From: JAIBCM01 sp041395165
GTDB lineage: Bacteria; Verrucomicrobiota; Verrucomicrobiia; JADLBR01; JAIBCM01
Assembly: GCA_041395165.1 (NCBI GenBank)
Contig: JAWLBA010000008.1
Coordinates: 1 to 57,403 of the forward strand
Direction: 5' to 3'
Length of the DNA: 57,403 bases
Positions within the stretch are counted from its first letter, which is position 1. Every line of letters begins with the position of its first letter. The position numbers and the translations under genes are program-made. The notes under the pieces are model-generated. The model saw only the letters and a program-made list of their open reading frames with translations. It ran no database searches and had not been told where the DNA came from. Shown here piece by piece: positions 48,594-57,249 of the stretch.

Positions 48594-49022
48594 TTAAATT
48601 GGTTGATTGGAAAGCTCATTTCGATCGTTTTGTTTTATGGGAAAATATTCAGTTAACGAATCGCCTACTTCCTTAACCCCAGAAATTAACCCTTGATGAA
48701 ATTCATTTTTTCTAAAGTGCTCGCTAATCGTTTGAGAAATTTCATTCCAAAAAGAATCACCCACTTTTTCGTGAATTCCAATATCACCTATCACAGCGAA
48801 ATTTTGCGAACGTGGAGCAATGACAATTAAAACTGCATTACGCTCTTTAGTTCGATCCATTTTCGATCGCAGAAACTGTTTTTGTGCAAAAGTGATTGGC
48901 TCTTTGATTTTTTCCGGACTTACCATCACTCGAATTTCGCCAGAAGTTTTCTTTTCAGCCTCCGCAATCGTCTGAATAATTTCTTGCTCCTTCAATCGAC
49001 TTAAAAAGTGTTTTGCCTTCAT
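48594..49022 (-). CDS. TPM domain protein (COG3762 type)
   Basis: A 142-residue cytoplasmic TPM-domain protein beginning at the ATG at 49022, which shares one base with the stop of the upstream TPM gene. It has no signal peptide. The TPM core reads KKTSGEIRVMVSPE, RNAVLIVIAPRSQNFAVIGD and the GIHEKVGDSFWNEI helix. It forms a set with the exported TPM protein and LemA; this combination recurs in many bacteria, and its biochemical function is not established. Confidence 0.88.
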   Translation of the reverse strand: MKAKHFLSRLKEQEIIQTIAEAEKKTSGEIRVMVSPEKIKEPITFAQKQFLRSKMDRTKERNAVLIVIAPRSQNFAVIGDIGIHEKVGDSFWNEISQTISEHFRKNEFHQGLISGVKEVGDSLTEYFPIKQNDRNELSNQPI

Positions 49023-49774
49023 TACCAACTTCCTCCAGCACCACCTCCACCAAAACTACCTCCACCTCCGCTAAAGCCACTTCCTCCACTGGAACTTCCA
49101 CTCCAACCCGAACCAGAAATCCAGCTTTGGCTCGAACCCCCAGATGAAATAGTGAAGAATTTAGCTTTTCCCGTTACTAACTGATAAATGGTTCGAATAA
49201 TATTGATAGCTACAAATAAAATAAAAAGGAAAGGAACAATTAAAAAATATTTAAAAGAATCGGTGCTCCCTTTTTGTGAAGGTTGTTGTGGTTGATAATT
49301 TCCACTCACTGCTCGGCACATAGCCTCCACTCCTTTTTTTAAGCCTTCATCATAATTGCCCTTTTTAAATCCAGGCTTGATTTCATATTCAATAATTTGT
49401 TTGGCTAGTGCATCCGGAATATTTGCCTCCAAACCATAGCCCACTTGTAAAAACATTTTGCGATCTTGGATAAAAACAAAAAGCACAGCACCATTGTCTT
49501 TATCTTTTTGACCCACCCGCCATTTTTCCGCAATGCGAAGCGTGTAATCTTCAATCGAAGACTCCGTTTGCATTTTCGGATAAATCGCTACCACCACTTG
49601 GGCTGTGGTCTCTTTTTCTAGTTGCTCCAACTTTTTATCAAGTTGCTCAATCGTTTCGTCCGAAACCACGGAAGCAAAATCATTAAAATAATGGGGTGGC
49701 GAAGGAGGAATAACCTCAGCTCTAATCATCCAAGCGGACAAGAAGAATAAAACGAGCAAAAAAAATTTACGCAT
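49022..49774 (-). CDS. Exported TPM domain protein (YgcG type)
   Basis: A 250-residue protein with a signal peptide (MRKFFLLVLFFLSAWMIRA/E) and a TPM domain at about 25-155. It shows FNDFASVVSDETIEQLDKKL, DKDNGAVLFVFIQDRKMFLQ and VGYGLEANIPDALAKQII. A membrane span lies near 175-195 (YFLIVPFLFILFVAINII). The C-terminus is Gly/Ser-rich and ends GGGGAGGSW, as in other YgcG-type proteins. It lies between the LemA and cytoplasmic TPM genes. Confidence 0.92.
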   Translation of the reverse strand: MRKFFLLVLFFLSAWMIRAEVIPPSPPHYFNDFASVVSDETIEQLDKKLEQLEKETTAQVVVAIYPKMQTESSIEDYTLRIAEKWRVGQKDKDNGAVLFVFIQDRKMFLQVGYGLEANIPDALAKQIIEYEIKPGFKKGNYDEGLKKGVEAMCRAVSGNYQPQQPSQKGSTDSFKYFLIVPFLFILFVAINIIRTIYQLVTGKAKFFTISSGGSSQSWISGSGWSGSSSGGSGFSGGGGSFGGGGAGGSW

Positions 49775-49783
49775 GAGACAAAG

Positions 49784-50374
49784 TTAAAACTTAAATTCCA
49801 CTTTAGGTGAAGTTTCGGCACCAGAAGTTGAAGAAAAATAAGGACGTTCCTGATAGCGCAGCACCCCCGCAAAGAAAACACCGGGAATTGTTTTGATTGC
49901 AGTGTTATAAGATTTTACCGCATCATTAAAACGCATGCGTTCCACTGCAATACGATTTTCAGAGCCTTCCAGTTGAGCCTGCAAAGTTTGAAAATTAGCG
50001 CTGGCTTTTAAATCAGGATAGTTTTCTACCACAGCTAATAATCGAGAAAGCGAACTGGTAAGATTGCCTTGTGCCTTATCGAATTCCGCTAATTGTTGTG
50101 CGGTTGAAGGAGCCGCTGAAGAGTTAATATTGATTTGGCCAACAGAAGCACGAGCTTGAGTCACTTCCATGAATGTTGATTTTTCAAAATTAGCTGCCCC
50201 CGAAACCGTGTTAACCAGATTAGGAATTAAATCATACCTCCGCTGATAAACGCTTTGCACTTGCGCCCATTGTTTATCAACATTTTGAGATAAGCCAATT
50301 AATCGATTATAAGAAAAAATTCCAAATAAAAAAATTCCCGCTAAAACTGCTAAAAAAATACTGATAATTTTCAT
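49784..50374 (-). CDS. LemA family protein
   Basis: A 196-residue protein with an N-terminal membrane anchor (SIFLAVLAGIFLFGIFSYN). The long LemA helical domain has VDKQWAQVQSVYQRRYDLIP and NLVNTVSGAANFEKSTF. Further segments are LLAVVENYPDLKASANFQTL and AVERMRFNDAVKSYN. The family forms helical bundles facing the periplasm, and its exact role is unknown. It leads a cluster with two TPM-domain genes and follows leucyl aminopeptidase by 18 bases. Confidence 0.94.
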   Translation of the reverse strand: MKIISIFLAVLAGIFLFGIFSYNRLIGLSQNVDKQWAQVQSVYQRRYDLIPNLVNTVSGAANFEKSTFMEVTQARASVGQININSSAAPSTAQQLAEFDKAQGNLTSSLSRLLAVVENYPDLKASANFQTLQAQLEGSENRIAVERMRFNDAVKSYNTAIKTIPGVFFAGVLRYQERPYFSSTSGAETSPKVEFKF

Positions 50375-50392
50375 AAACGAAATGAGTTCTTC

Positions 50393-51796
50393 TTATTTTT
50401 GGTTCAAATATTCCATCAACAATCGCACACCAAAACCCGTAGCGCCTTTCGTAGCGTAAGGCACTTCTCGTGTTCGCCAAGCCGTCCCAGCAATATCGAT
50501 ATGCGCCCAAGGCGTTTCCTCCACCCACTTCTCCAAAAAAGCTGCTGCTGTGCAGGATCCCCCTTCGCGACCTCCCGTATTTTTAACTAAAGCAATATCA
50601 CTCTTGATTTGATCATGAAACGGTTCGTCATGCGGCATTTCCCAAATCTTTTCACCTACTGCTTCACTCGCTGCTTTTAATTGCTGCGTTAGAGTTTCGC
50701 AATTGGAAAATAACCCAGCACGAGAAGAACCAAGCGCAATAATAATCGCACCGGTTAATGTCGCCAAATCAATCATCTCAGTCGGTTTAAAATGAATGCG
50801 CGCATAAGCCAAAGCATCTGCCAACACCACTCGACCTTCCGCATCCGTATTCAAAACTTCGATGGTTTTACCATCGTAAGTCGTCACCACATCACCTGGA
50901 CGGTAAGAGCGCGAACTCAATAAATTTTCTGCTGAAGCCACAATGCCCACCACATTTTCTTTGAGTTGCAAACGCGCGATAGCCTGCATCACCCCAAGCA
51001 CCGTGCAACCGCCCATTTTATCAAACTTCATTTCATCCATTTTATCAGCAGGCTTAATTGAGATGCCGCCCGAATCAAAAGTAATCGCCTTACCAACCAA
51101 CGCAATCGGTCGTTGCGACGGTTTACCACCGCGATATTCTAAAATAATCAAACGCGGCGGATGCATACTGCCGCCACCCACTGCGGTCAATCCACCAAAA
51201 CCACCATTTGCCAACTGTTTTTCATCTAGAACGGTAACTTTTAATCGAGGAAATTGCTTCCCCAAATCTCGTGCTGTTTGCGCTAAAACTTCAGGATAAA
51301 CATAATTTCCCGGCAAATCGCCTAAAGAACGAGTGAAATTTGTCGCTTCGCCTCGAATCAAACCTTGTTTGGCAAGCGTTTGAACCGATTTCATATGTTG
51401 TTTTTGAACTTCGAGAAATATTTGTTGAAACCGTTTTTTTAATTTGCGCGTTTCGGGTAAAAATGTGTCAAAAAAATAACCGCCAATCACAGCCCCTTCC
51501 ACAACGTTATCGGTATAATCGGAAAAATGCGTAAGATCAAAAATCGCTTCGGATATTCCTATTTTTTGAAAAAATTGAATCGTCGCACCCGCGGCTTGAG
51601 AAAAATGGCAAGCCGCCACTTTATATTTTTCGCCCAATCCTACCCACAACTGTTTTTTGTCTCGTTCAAAAAAAGTGCTACAAAGTTTTGCGTTAAATTC
51701 CTCAGAGGGAACGGGCAACTTATCTTCAGAAAAAACAAATCGAACACGAACTAAATTTTTTGAACCTTGCCCTTTTGCAATGATTTTCCATTTCAT
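50393..51796 (-). CDS. pepA: Leucyl aminopeptidase (M17)
   Basis: A cytosolic two-metal aminopeptidase that removes N-terminal residues from peptides. The catalytic C-terminal domain shows LVGKAITFDSGGISIKPADK with metal and catalytic residues. MKFDKMGGCTVLGVMQAIA and the signature NTDAEGRVVLADALAYAR follow. The end has IDIAGTAWRTREVPYATKGA. The ATG at 51796 (MKWKIIAKGQGS) gives 467 residues; a TTG nine codons upstream is less likely. Length is normal for the family. Confidence 0.95.
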   Translation of the reverse strand: MKWKIIAKGQGSKNLVRVRFVFSEDKLPVPSEEFNAKLCSTFFERDKKQLWVGLGEKYKVAACHFSQAAGATIQFFQKIGISEAIFDLTHFSDYTDNVVEGAVIGGYFFDTFLPETRKLKKRFQQIFLEVQKQHMKSVQTLAKQGLIRGEATNFTRSLGDLPGNYVYPEVLAQTARDLGKQFPRLKVTVLDEKQLANGGFGGLTAVGGGSMHPPRLIILEYRGGKPSQRPIALVGKAITFDSGGISIKPADKMDEMKFDKMGGCTVLGVMQAIARLQLKENVVGIVASAENLLSSRSYRPGDVVTTYDGKTIEVLNTDAEGRVVLADALAYARIHFKPTEMIDLATLTGAIIIALGSSRAGLFSNCETLTQQLKAASEAVGEKIWEMPHDEPFHDQIKSDIALVKNTGGREGGSCTAAAFLEKWVEETPWAHIDIAGTAWRTREVPYATKGATGFGVRLLMEYLNQK

Positions 51797-51851
51797 AGTT
51801 TGGTGACTGGTGATTCGTAACAAGTAGTGATCGGTTACTAGCCACCCATTA

Positions 51852-53402
51852 CTATTCCTTGAGATTCATCGTCATTAAAAATTCCGCATTGCTCTTGGTT
51901 TTTTTCAATCGTTCCAACAACAATTCCATCGCTTCCACAGGAGGAACGCTGCTCAGAGCTTTGCGTAAAATATGAATGCGCGGCATTTCATCTTTATGAT
52001 AAAGCAAGTCTTCCTTGCGAGTGCCAGATTTAGAAATATTAACGGCAGGATAAACGCGCCGATCCGATAACGCACGATCCAAATTGAGTTCCATATTTCC
52101 CGTGCCTTTGAACTCTTCAAAAATCACCGTGTCCATTGTCGAACCTGTTTCAATCAAAGCCGTAGCTAAAATCGTGATACTGCCACCTTCTTCGATGTTT
52201 CGTGCAGCGCCAAAAAAACGTTTGGGTTTATGCAACGCATTAGCATCCACACCGCCGGAAAGAATTTTACCGCTGTGCGGTTGAATCGTATTATAAGCCC
52301 GAGCCAAACGAGTAATACTATCCAACAAAATGACCACGTCCACTTTTTGCTCCGCCAAACGTCGCGCTCGTTCGATGACAATTTCAGAAACCTGCACGTG
52401 TCGCTCTGGCGCCTCATCAAAAGTTGAGCTGATGACCTCGCCTTTCACGGAACGTTCCATATCCGTCACTTCTTCCGGACGCTCATCAATTAGCAAAACA
52501 ATCAAATAAGCGTCAGGATGATTTTTGGTAATGGCATTAGCGATTTTTTGCATCAAAATCGTTTTCCCCACGCGCGGCGGCGCCACAAGCAAACCGCGTT
52601 GACCAAATCCCACTGGTGCAATCAAATCCATTGCGCGCATCGCATATTCTTCCGGTTTACTTTCCAAAACAATGCGACGATTGGGAAAAAGCGGAGTTAA
52701 ATTATCGAAGTGAATCTTTGCCTGCAATTGTTCTGCAGGTTTTCCTTCAATTTTATCAATTTTAACTAACGCAAAATAACGCTCCTTATCTTTTGGCGCG
52801 CGAATTTCGCCGGAAACCAAATCACCCGTCTTCAAATTATAACGACGAATCAAAGAAGGCGGCACATAAATATCATCAGGAGACGGTGCATAACTAAAAC
52901 GTGGCGATCGAACAAAACCATAGCCCTCATTCAACCGTTCCACCACACCCTCAGCGGTCATGACACCGCTACGATAACTGTTACGCTTCAAAATTTCAAA
53001 AATCAATTCGTGCTTACGAAGCCTACCATAATTTTCAATTTCAAACTCTTTACTGGCCAGCTCCTGCAGATCGGGAATCGACATATCCTGCAAATCGCCC
53101 AAATGCAATCGTTTACCCGGTCGTTGCGCTCTCACCACCTCTTGCTCACCGCCCTCATCTCTGGATGGCAAATAATCACTCGGCCCCGCTGCAGAATAAT
53201 TACCGCCCGACTCGCCTCCATTACTTTCAGGAGTTGATGGCGAATGCGTTGCAGCCGTTGCACCACCGCTTTCGGCTTCTAACGCACGGGCTTGCTGCTG
53301 ATTAAACTCCTCTGCAGGATCGGTAACCGGCAATCCTTCATCACGGCGACGATGACCTCCGCGACCTCGGTTGCGGCGTTTGAATGGTTTATAAGAAGGC
53401 AT
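51852..53402 (-). CDS. rho: Transcription termination factor Rho
   Basis: A hexameric RNA-dependent ATPase that ends transcription (516 residues). The N-terminus is an Arg/Gly-rich extension of about 105 residues (KRRNRGRGGHRRRDEG) of low complexity. The Rho-N helix region follows (SIPDLQELASKEFEIENYGR), then the cold-shock RNA-binding domain (GVVERLNEGYGFVRSPR). In the ATPase core Walker A reads APPRVGKT, where PPKAGKT is usual. Walker B is VVILLDSITRLARAYN, and the Q/R-loop regions FFGAARNIEEGGSIT and EFKGTGNMEL are canonical. It should be functional. Confidence 0.96.
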   Translation of the reverse strand: MPSYKPFKRRNRGRGGHRRRDEGLPVTDPAEEFNQQQARALEAESGGATAATHSPSTPESNGGESGGNYSAAGPSDYLPSRDEGGEQEVVRAQRPGKRLHLGDLQDMSIPDLQELASKEFEIENYGRLRKHELIFEILKRNSYRSGVMTAEGVVERLNEGYGFVRSPRFSYAPSPDDIYVPPSLIRRYNLKTGDLVSGEIRAPKDKERYFALVKIDKIEGKPAEQLQAKIHFDNLTPLFPNRRIVLESKPEEYAMRAMDLIAPVGFGQRGLLVAPPRVGKTILMQKIANAITKNHPDAYLIVLLIDERPEEVTDMERSVKGEVISSTFDEAPERHVQVSEIVIERARRLAEQKVDVVILLDSITRLARAYNTIQPHSGKILSGGVDANALHKPKRFFGAARNIEEGGSITILATALIETGSTMDTVIFEEFKGTGNMELNLDRALSDRRVYPAVNISKSGTRKEDLLYHKDEMPRIHILRKALSSVPPVEAMELLLERLKKTKSNAEFLMTMNLKE

Positions 53403-53599
53403 AATTGAATGAATAGAATTTAATTAAGTTAGTATGAATAAATTTAGCGCGAAAATCCCTGGGAAATTACGCAAATACTTAGATTAATTATTAGTTTGTC
53501 ATATTTCCTATCGATTGCAAGTGATAATTTCAACTTCAAGCATCTCAATATAAAATTTACCACTTTTTTCTTTTAACAACCTGCGCTATATGATGCCCT

Positions 53600-54706
53600 G
53601 TGCCATTTTCCATTCCACAATTCGATCTCAAACGCCAATATGCAACTTTAGAATCTGAAATTCTAGAACAGATCAAACAGTTTTTGCCAAAACAAAGTTT
53701 AATTCTCGGTCCTGCGGTAGAAGCCCTGGAAAATCATCTCAAAGATTATTTGCAAACCAAAGAGGCTATCACCATTTCCAGTGGCACCGACGCTTTGCTA
53801 GTCGCCCTCATGGCATTGGAAGTCGGCCCCGGCGATGAAATTATCGTGCCCGCTTTTACCTTTTACGCCACCGCCAGTGTTGTAGCGCGGTTGGGAGCCA
53901 AACCCGTGTTTGTCGACATTTTACCCGACACGTTCAACATCGATCCCACAGCCGTTCAAAGCGCCATCACAACAAAAACAAAAGCCATCATGCCCGTGCA
54001 TCTTTTCGGACAAAGTTGCGATCTCGATGCCCTTTTAGCCATAAGCGAAAAACATCAACTTCCCCTCATCGAAGACACCGCACAAGCCTTCGGATCGCGC
54101 TGGAACAATCAACCCTTAGGAACTTTCGGGACCTTTGGCGCTTACAGTTTTTATCCCACAAAAAATTTGGGCGCATTTGGCGAAGGCGGCCTCATCACTA
54201 CCCAATCCGAAAAACTCGCTCACATCGTGCGCGCCTTGCGAGTTCACGGTTCAGAAAAACGCTATGTTCATTTCCTTTTAGGCGGCAATTTTCGCCTCGC
54301 CGCTCTTCAAGCGCTCGTGCTGGATATCAAATTAAAATATGTCGATCAATGGATCGAAAAACGTAGAAAAAACGCGCAATATTATCTCGATCACTTAAAA
54401 AATGTTGGCGATTTAGTATTGCCCCTCACCCATCCCAAAGCATTTCACAGCTACAACCAATTTGTCATTCGCACCCAACGTCGAGATGATTTGCAAACCC
54501 ATCTCCAACAACAAGGCATCGGCACCGATATCTATTATCCCTCTCCGCTCCCGCTTCAACCTTCTTTTGCTGACTTGAATCACGCTGTAGGCGATTTTCC
54601 TCAAGCTGATCGCGCCGCGAAAGAAGTTTTGGCTTTACCCATTTTTCCAGAACTTAAAGAAGAAGAACTCGCTAGCATCGTCACGACCATTCAAAAGTTT
54701 TATTAA
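53600..54706 (+). CDS. DegT/DnrJ/EryC1/StrS aminotransferase
   Basis: A PLP-dependent aminotransferase (368 residues) of the type that aminates keto sugars for surface glycans or antibiotics. It has SGTDALLVALMALEVGPGDE, PAFTFYATASVVARLGAKP and VHLFGQSCDLDALL. The key regions are EDTAQAFGSRWNNQPLGTFG and the PLP-lysine motif SFYPTKNLGAFGEGG. A GTG at 53600 is used (VPFSIPQFDLKRQY); the RQY/R start is typical of the family. The next gene begins five bases after its stop. No glycan genes are nearby, and its partners here look pterin-related. Confidence 0.93.
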   Translation: MPFSIPQFDLKRQYATLESEILEQIKQFLPKQSLILGPAVEALENHLKDYLQTKEAITISSGTDALLVALMALEVGPGDEIIVPAFTFYATASVVARLGAKPVFVDILPDTFNIDPTAVQSAITTKTKAIMPVHLFGQSCDLDALLAISEKHQLPLIEDTAQAFGSRWNNQPLGTFGTFGAYSFYPTKNLGAFGEGGLITTQSEKLAHIVRALRVHGSEKRYVHFLLGGNFRLAALQALVLDIKLKYVDQWIEKRRKNAQYYLDHLKNVGDLVLPLTHPKAFHSYNQFVIRTQRRDDLQTHLQQQGIGTDIYYPSPLPLQPSFADLNHAVGDFPQADRAAKEVLALPIFPELKEEELASIVTTIQKFY

Positions 54707-54711
54707 TTGCT

Positions 54712-55602
54712 ATGCTCGATCTCCATTATCTCGCAGAACTTCGAGATCGCTATGCGGACGCTCTGAGCGTGAAGGTTCCCACTTTTACTTTGCGAAATCA
54801 AACTTTTGATTTTCAAAAGCGATCTCACTTGATGGGCGTGATTAACCTTTCCCCTGATTCGTGGTATCGAGAAAGTGTTTGTCTCACCGAAAATCAAGCC
54901 ATTCAACGAGGTCAACTTCTAACGCTCCAAGGCGCTGACCTCATCGATATTGGCGCGGAATCCACCTTAAATCATGCCGCTCAAGTCGATGAAACCTTAC
55001 AAACGAGCCGGCTCATTCCTATCATTCTCGCGCTCAGCCAAAAAAATATTTTAATAAGTGTTGAAACTTACCAACCCACAGTGGCCCAAGCTTGTTTTGA
55101 AGCAGGCGCTGCAGTCTTAAATCTAACTGGAAATTTTGAAAGTGATGACCTTTATCGTCCCGTGGCAGAACACGATGGCGCTTTAATTTTATGTTACGTG
55201 CAAGGCGCTCATGTGCGTGCCGTAGATAACTTTTCTTTTGCAGGCGATATGATCACAGTCATGAAAGACTATTTTTCACCCAAAATTGAGCGCGCGCAAA
55301 AATTAGGCATAAAAAAAATCTTTCTCGATCCGGGATTAGGCTTTTATTACAAAAACCTCCAAGACAGTTATCATCGCATCCGATATCAAATGGAAATATT
55401 TCTTCAAACTTTTCGTTTACGCCAACTCGGCTGGCCAGTTTGCCATGCCTTACCTCATGCCTTTGAAAATTTTGAAGAAGAAGTCCGATGCGCAGAACCT
55501 TTCTTTGCCACGCTCGCTTTACTTGGCAAAACAGATTTGCTCCGCACCCACGAAATCGCTAAAGTCAAAGCCGTCACAAAAACATTAAACGCTTTGGGTT
55601 AA
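54712..55602 (+). CDS. Dihydropteroate synthase-like protein, noncanonical active site
   Basis: A 296-residue TIM-barrel protein with a DHPS layout. MGVINLSPDSWYRES, DLIDIGAESTLN, ILISVETYQ and AVLNLT occur in order, followed by LDPGLGFYYKN and LRTHEI. Against E. coli FolP several key positions differ. ESTRPG has become ESTLN, so the Arg is lost. SVDT has become SVET, and the GMSRKS strand with its catalytic Lys is replaced by CHALPHAFEN. The pterin-side Asn (INL), PDS, DPG and R-x-H residues are kept. It may bind a pterin but is unlikely to be an ordinary pABA-condensing DHPS. It lies between the DegT and SDR genes with gaps of five and four bases. Confidence 0.75.
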   Translation: MLDLHYLAELRDRYADALSVKVPTFTLRNQTFDFQKRSHLMGVINLSPDSWYRESVCLTENQAIQRGQLLTLQGADLIDIGAESTLNHAAQVDETLQTSRLIPIILALSQKNILISVETYQPTVAQACFEAGAAVLNLTGNFESDDLYRPVAEHDGALILCYVQGAHVRAVDNFSFAGDMITVMKDYFSPKIERAQKLGIKKIFLDPGLGFYYKNLQDSYHRIRYQMEIFLQTFRLRQLGWPVCHALPHAFENFEEEVRCAEPFFATLALLGKTDLLRTHEIAKVKAVTKTLNALG

Positions 55603-55606
55603 AAAA

Positions 55607-56320
55607 ATGAAAAAGAAAGTCATCCTCATTACCGGCTCCGGAAAAAAAGGATCGCTGGGTCACGCTTTGGCTACGCATTTAACCCAAAACCATTTTGCCG
55701 TCGCGATTCATTATTTCACTCAACAAAAAGACGCACAAAAACTCGCAAAAACATTGCCCGATGCAAAAATCTTTGGCGCAGATCTTTCAAAAGAAAAAGA
55801 AGCCAAAAACTTGATCAATCAAGTCATAAAACATTACGGGCGCTTGGATGCCTTAATCCATTGCAGTGGCCTTTATCATCCCAAAACGTTAGAGAAACTG
55901 ACAGAACAAGAATGGAACACCGACTTTCACAGCACTGCCACGACCTGTTTCTTTACCACACGCGCCGCACTCCCCTATTTACGAAAAAGTAAAAAGGGTC
56001 GCGTCATTAATTTAGGTGATTCCAGTTGCCAAAAACTCACTCCACGCAACTTAGGCATTTCCTACCACATTGGAAAAACCGGTGTTCTGCTCCTAACCAA
56101 ATCTTTTGCCAAACAAGAAGCCCGCTACGGCGTCACCGTCAACATGATCTCTCCTGGCATTTTGGAAAATAGTCTCGATTTAGATCAAACACCACCGATT
56201 CCCGCGGGCCGATTAGGAAAATTTGAAGATATCTTTTTCGCCATTGATTTTCTTTTGGATGAAAAATCGCAATATTACACTGGCAACAACCTCATCGCTA
56301 GCGGCGGCTGGAATTTATAA
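55607..56320 (+). CDS. FolM/pteridine-reductase-like short-chain dehydrogenase
   Basis: A 237-residue NAD(P)-dependent SDR. The cofactor motif is ITGSGKKGSLGHALA, followed by DALIHCSGLY in place of the usual NNAS. The catalytic Tyr-Lys is in YHIGKTGV, preceded by a GDSSCQ serine. The end reads PPIPAGRLGKFEDI and YYTGNNLIASGGW. The PAGR motif near the C-terminus is typical of the dihydromonapterin/pteridine reductase branch, though also found in other SDRs. It directly follows the DHPS-like gene and overlaps the 3' end of the opposite-strand methyltransferase by 46 bases. Confidence 0.85.
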   Translation: MKKKVILITGSGKKGSLGHALATHLTQNHFAVAIHYFTQQKDAQKLAKTLPDAKIFGADLSKEKEAKNLINQVIKHYGRLDALIHCSGLYHPKTLEKLTEQEWNTDFHSTATTCFFTTRAALPYLRKSKKGRVINLGDSSCQKLTPRNLGISYHIGKTGVLLLTKSFAKQEARYGVTVNMISPGILENSLDLDQTPPIPAGRLGKFEDIFFAIDFLLDEKSQYYTGNNLIASGGWNL

Positions 56321-57249
56321 TAAAAAACACCTTCCTCTTGCGAAGAAACTATCCATGATTTCGCAATCTCAATCTTTTCCGATTTCAACCACGACGCAAA
56401 TTGATCTTTGGTATAACGATAAGAATAAAATAACTGAAGTTTTTCTCCCTTTTTAAAGGAAAAATTTTCTCCCGCAAAATAGATTTCAGTGTCTTCACGA
56501 AGATAATAATTAGCCTCAATCCGAGAAAGTTCAGGAAAATGAGGACAAGGCTGCCACGCAATTTCAATTTCTTCAGGTCTTACCGTAAAACCTAAATCCT
56601 GTGGCAAAAGACTGAGCCATTGCTTGGTAAGAAGATTATCATATTGAGGCAAAATTTCATTCATTCCCCGCTCCGAAACCAAATTAACGCTTATCAACCC
56701 ATTTTTTATTTTCCACCTTTGCAAAAGTTTTAAAAAGGTCGGCGGCTCCAAATTCGGAATTAATCCAAAAAGCAAAAACAATGTGTCCGCATCATTTAAA
56801 AAATCAACTTCCTCAACATTCACCAAATCCGCAACCACTCCAAAAGTTTTGAGTTGAGGAAAACTTGTGCGCATCGCTAACAAAGCGGTTAACACCATCG
56901 CACTGCCAATATCAATCGCAGTATAAGTCGGCAAACCACCCGAAACGTCTTGAGCGATTTTGCTAAAGAGTGCGACATCTTTTTGCGCCCCGCCACAACC
57001 CAAACTCACAACCTGTTTCCAAGTTCTACGACTTAATGCTTCAAAAGCATCTCGATAAATTCCCTGCACTTCTTTATCCGTTCGAGCCGGCGAATAAACT
57101 TCATGCACGCGCAACCAAGCCGCAACCTGTTTCGGCGTTTCATAATGCCATTTCGCATCAAAACAGCGCTCTTTTAAATTTTGCCTAAGAGCCGCTTCAT
57201 AACGTTGCGGGAATCGACTCAAATCAAAACGTAAATCAATCGCACTCAT
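56275..57249 (-). CDS. EgtD-like SAM-dependent methyltransferase
   Basis: A 324-residue protein resembling the histidine-specific methyltransferase (EgtD) family. It has the SAM motif VVSLGCGGAQKDVALF, then YTAIDIGSAMVLTAL as the acidic strand, LFLLFGLIPNLEPPTFLKLL and the late RIEANYYLRED. The ending is GENFSFKKGEKLQLFYSYRY. In EgtD the last motif carries a Glu-Ile-Ser that binds histidine; here the Glu position is Phe, so the substrate is probably not histidine. No EgtB-like gene is nearby. The gene is convergent with the SDR gene. Confidence 0.6.
   Translation of the reverse strand: MSAIDLRFDLSRFPQRYEAALRQNLKERCFDAKWHYETPKQVAAWLRVHEVYSPARTDKEVQGIYRDAFEALSRRTWKQVVSLGCGGAQKDVALFSKIAQDVSGGLPTYTAIDIGSAMVLTALLAMRTSFPQLKTFGVVADLVNVEEVDFLNDADTLFLLFGLIPNLEPPTFLKLLQRWKIKNGLISVNLVSERGMNEILPQYDNLLTKQWLSLLPQDLGFTVRPEEIEIAWQPCPHFPELSRIEANYYLREDTEIYFAGENFSFKKGEKLQLFYSYRYTKDQFASWLKSEKIEIAKSWIVSSQEEGVFYYKFQPPLAMRLLPV

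Noticed and set aside
56275..57249. Ergothioneine biosynthesis gene egtD
   Set aside because: The histidine-binding Glu is not conserved and no egtB-like gene is nearby; only the fold family is supported.
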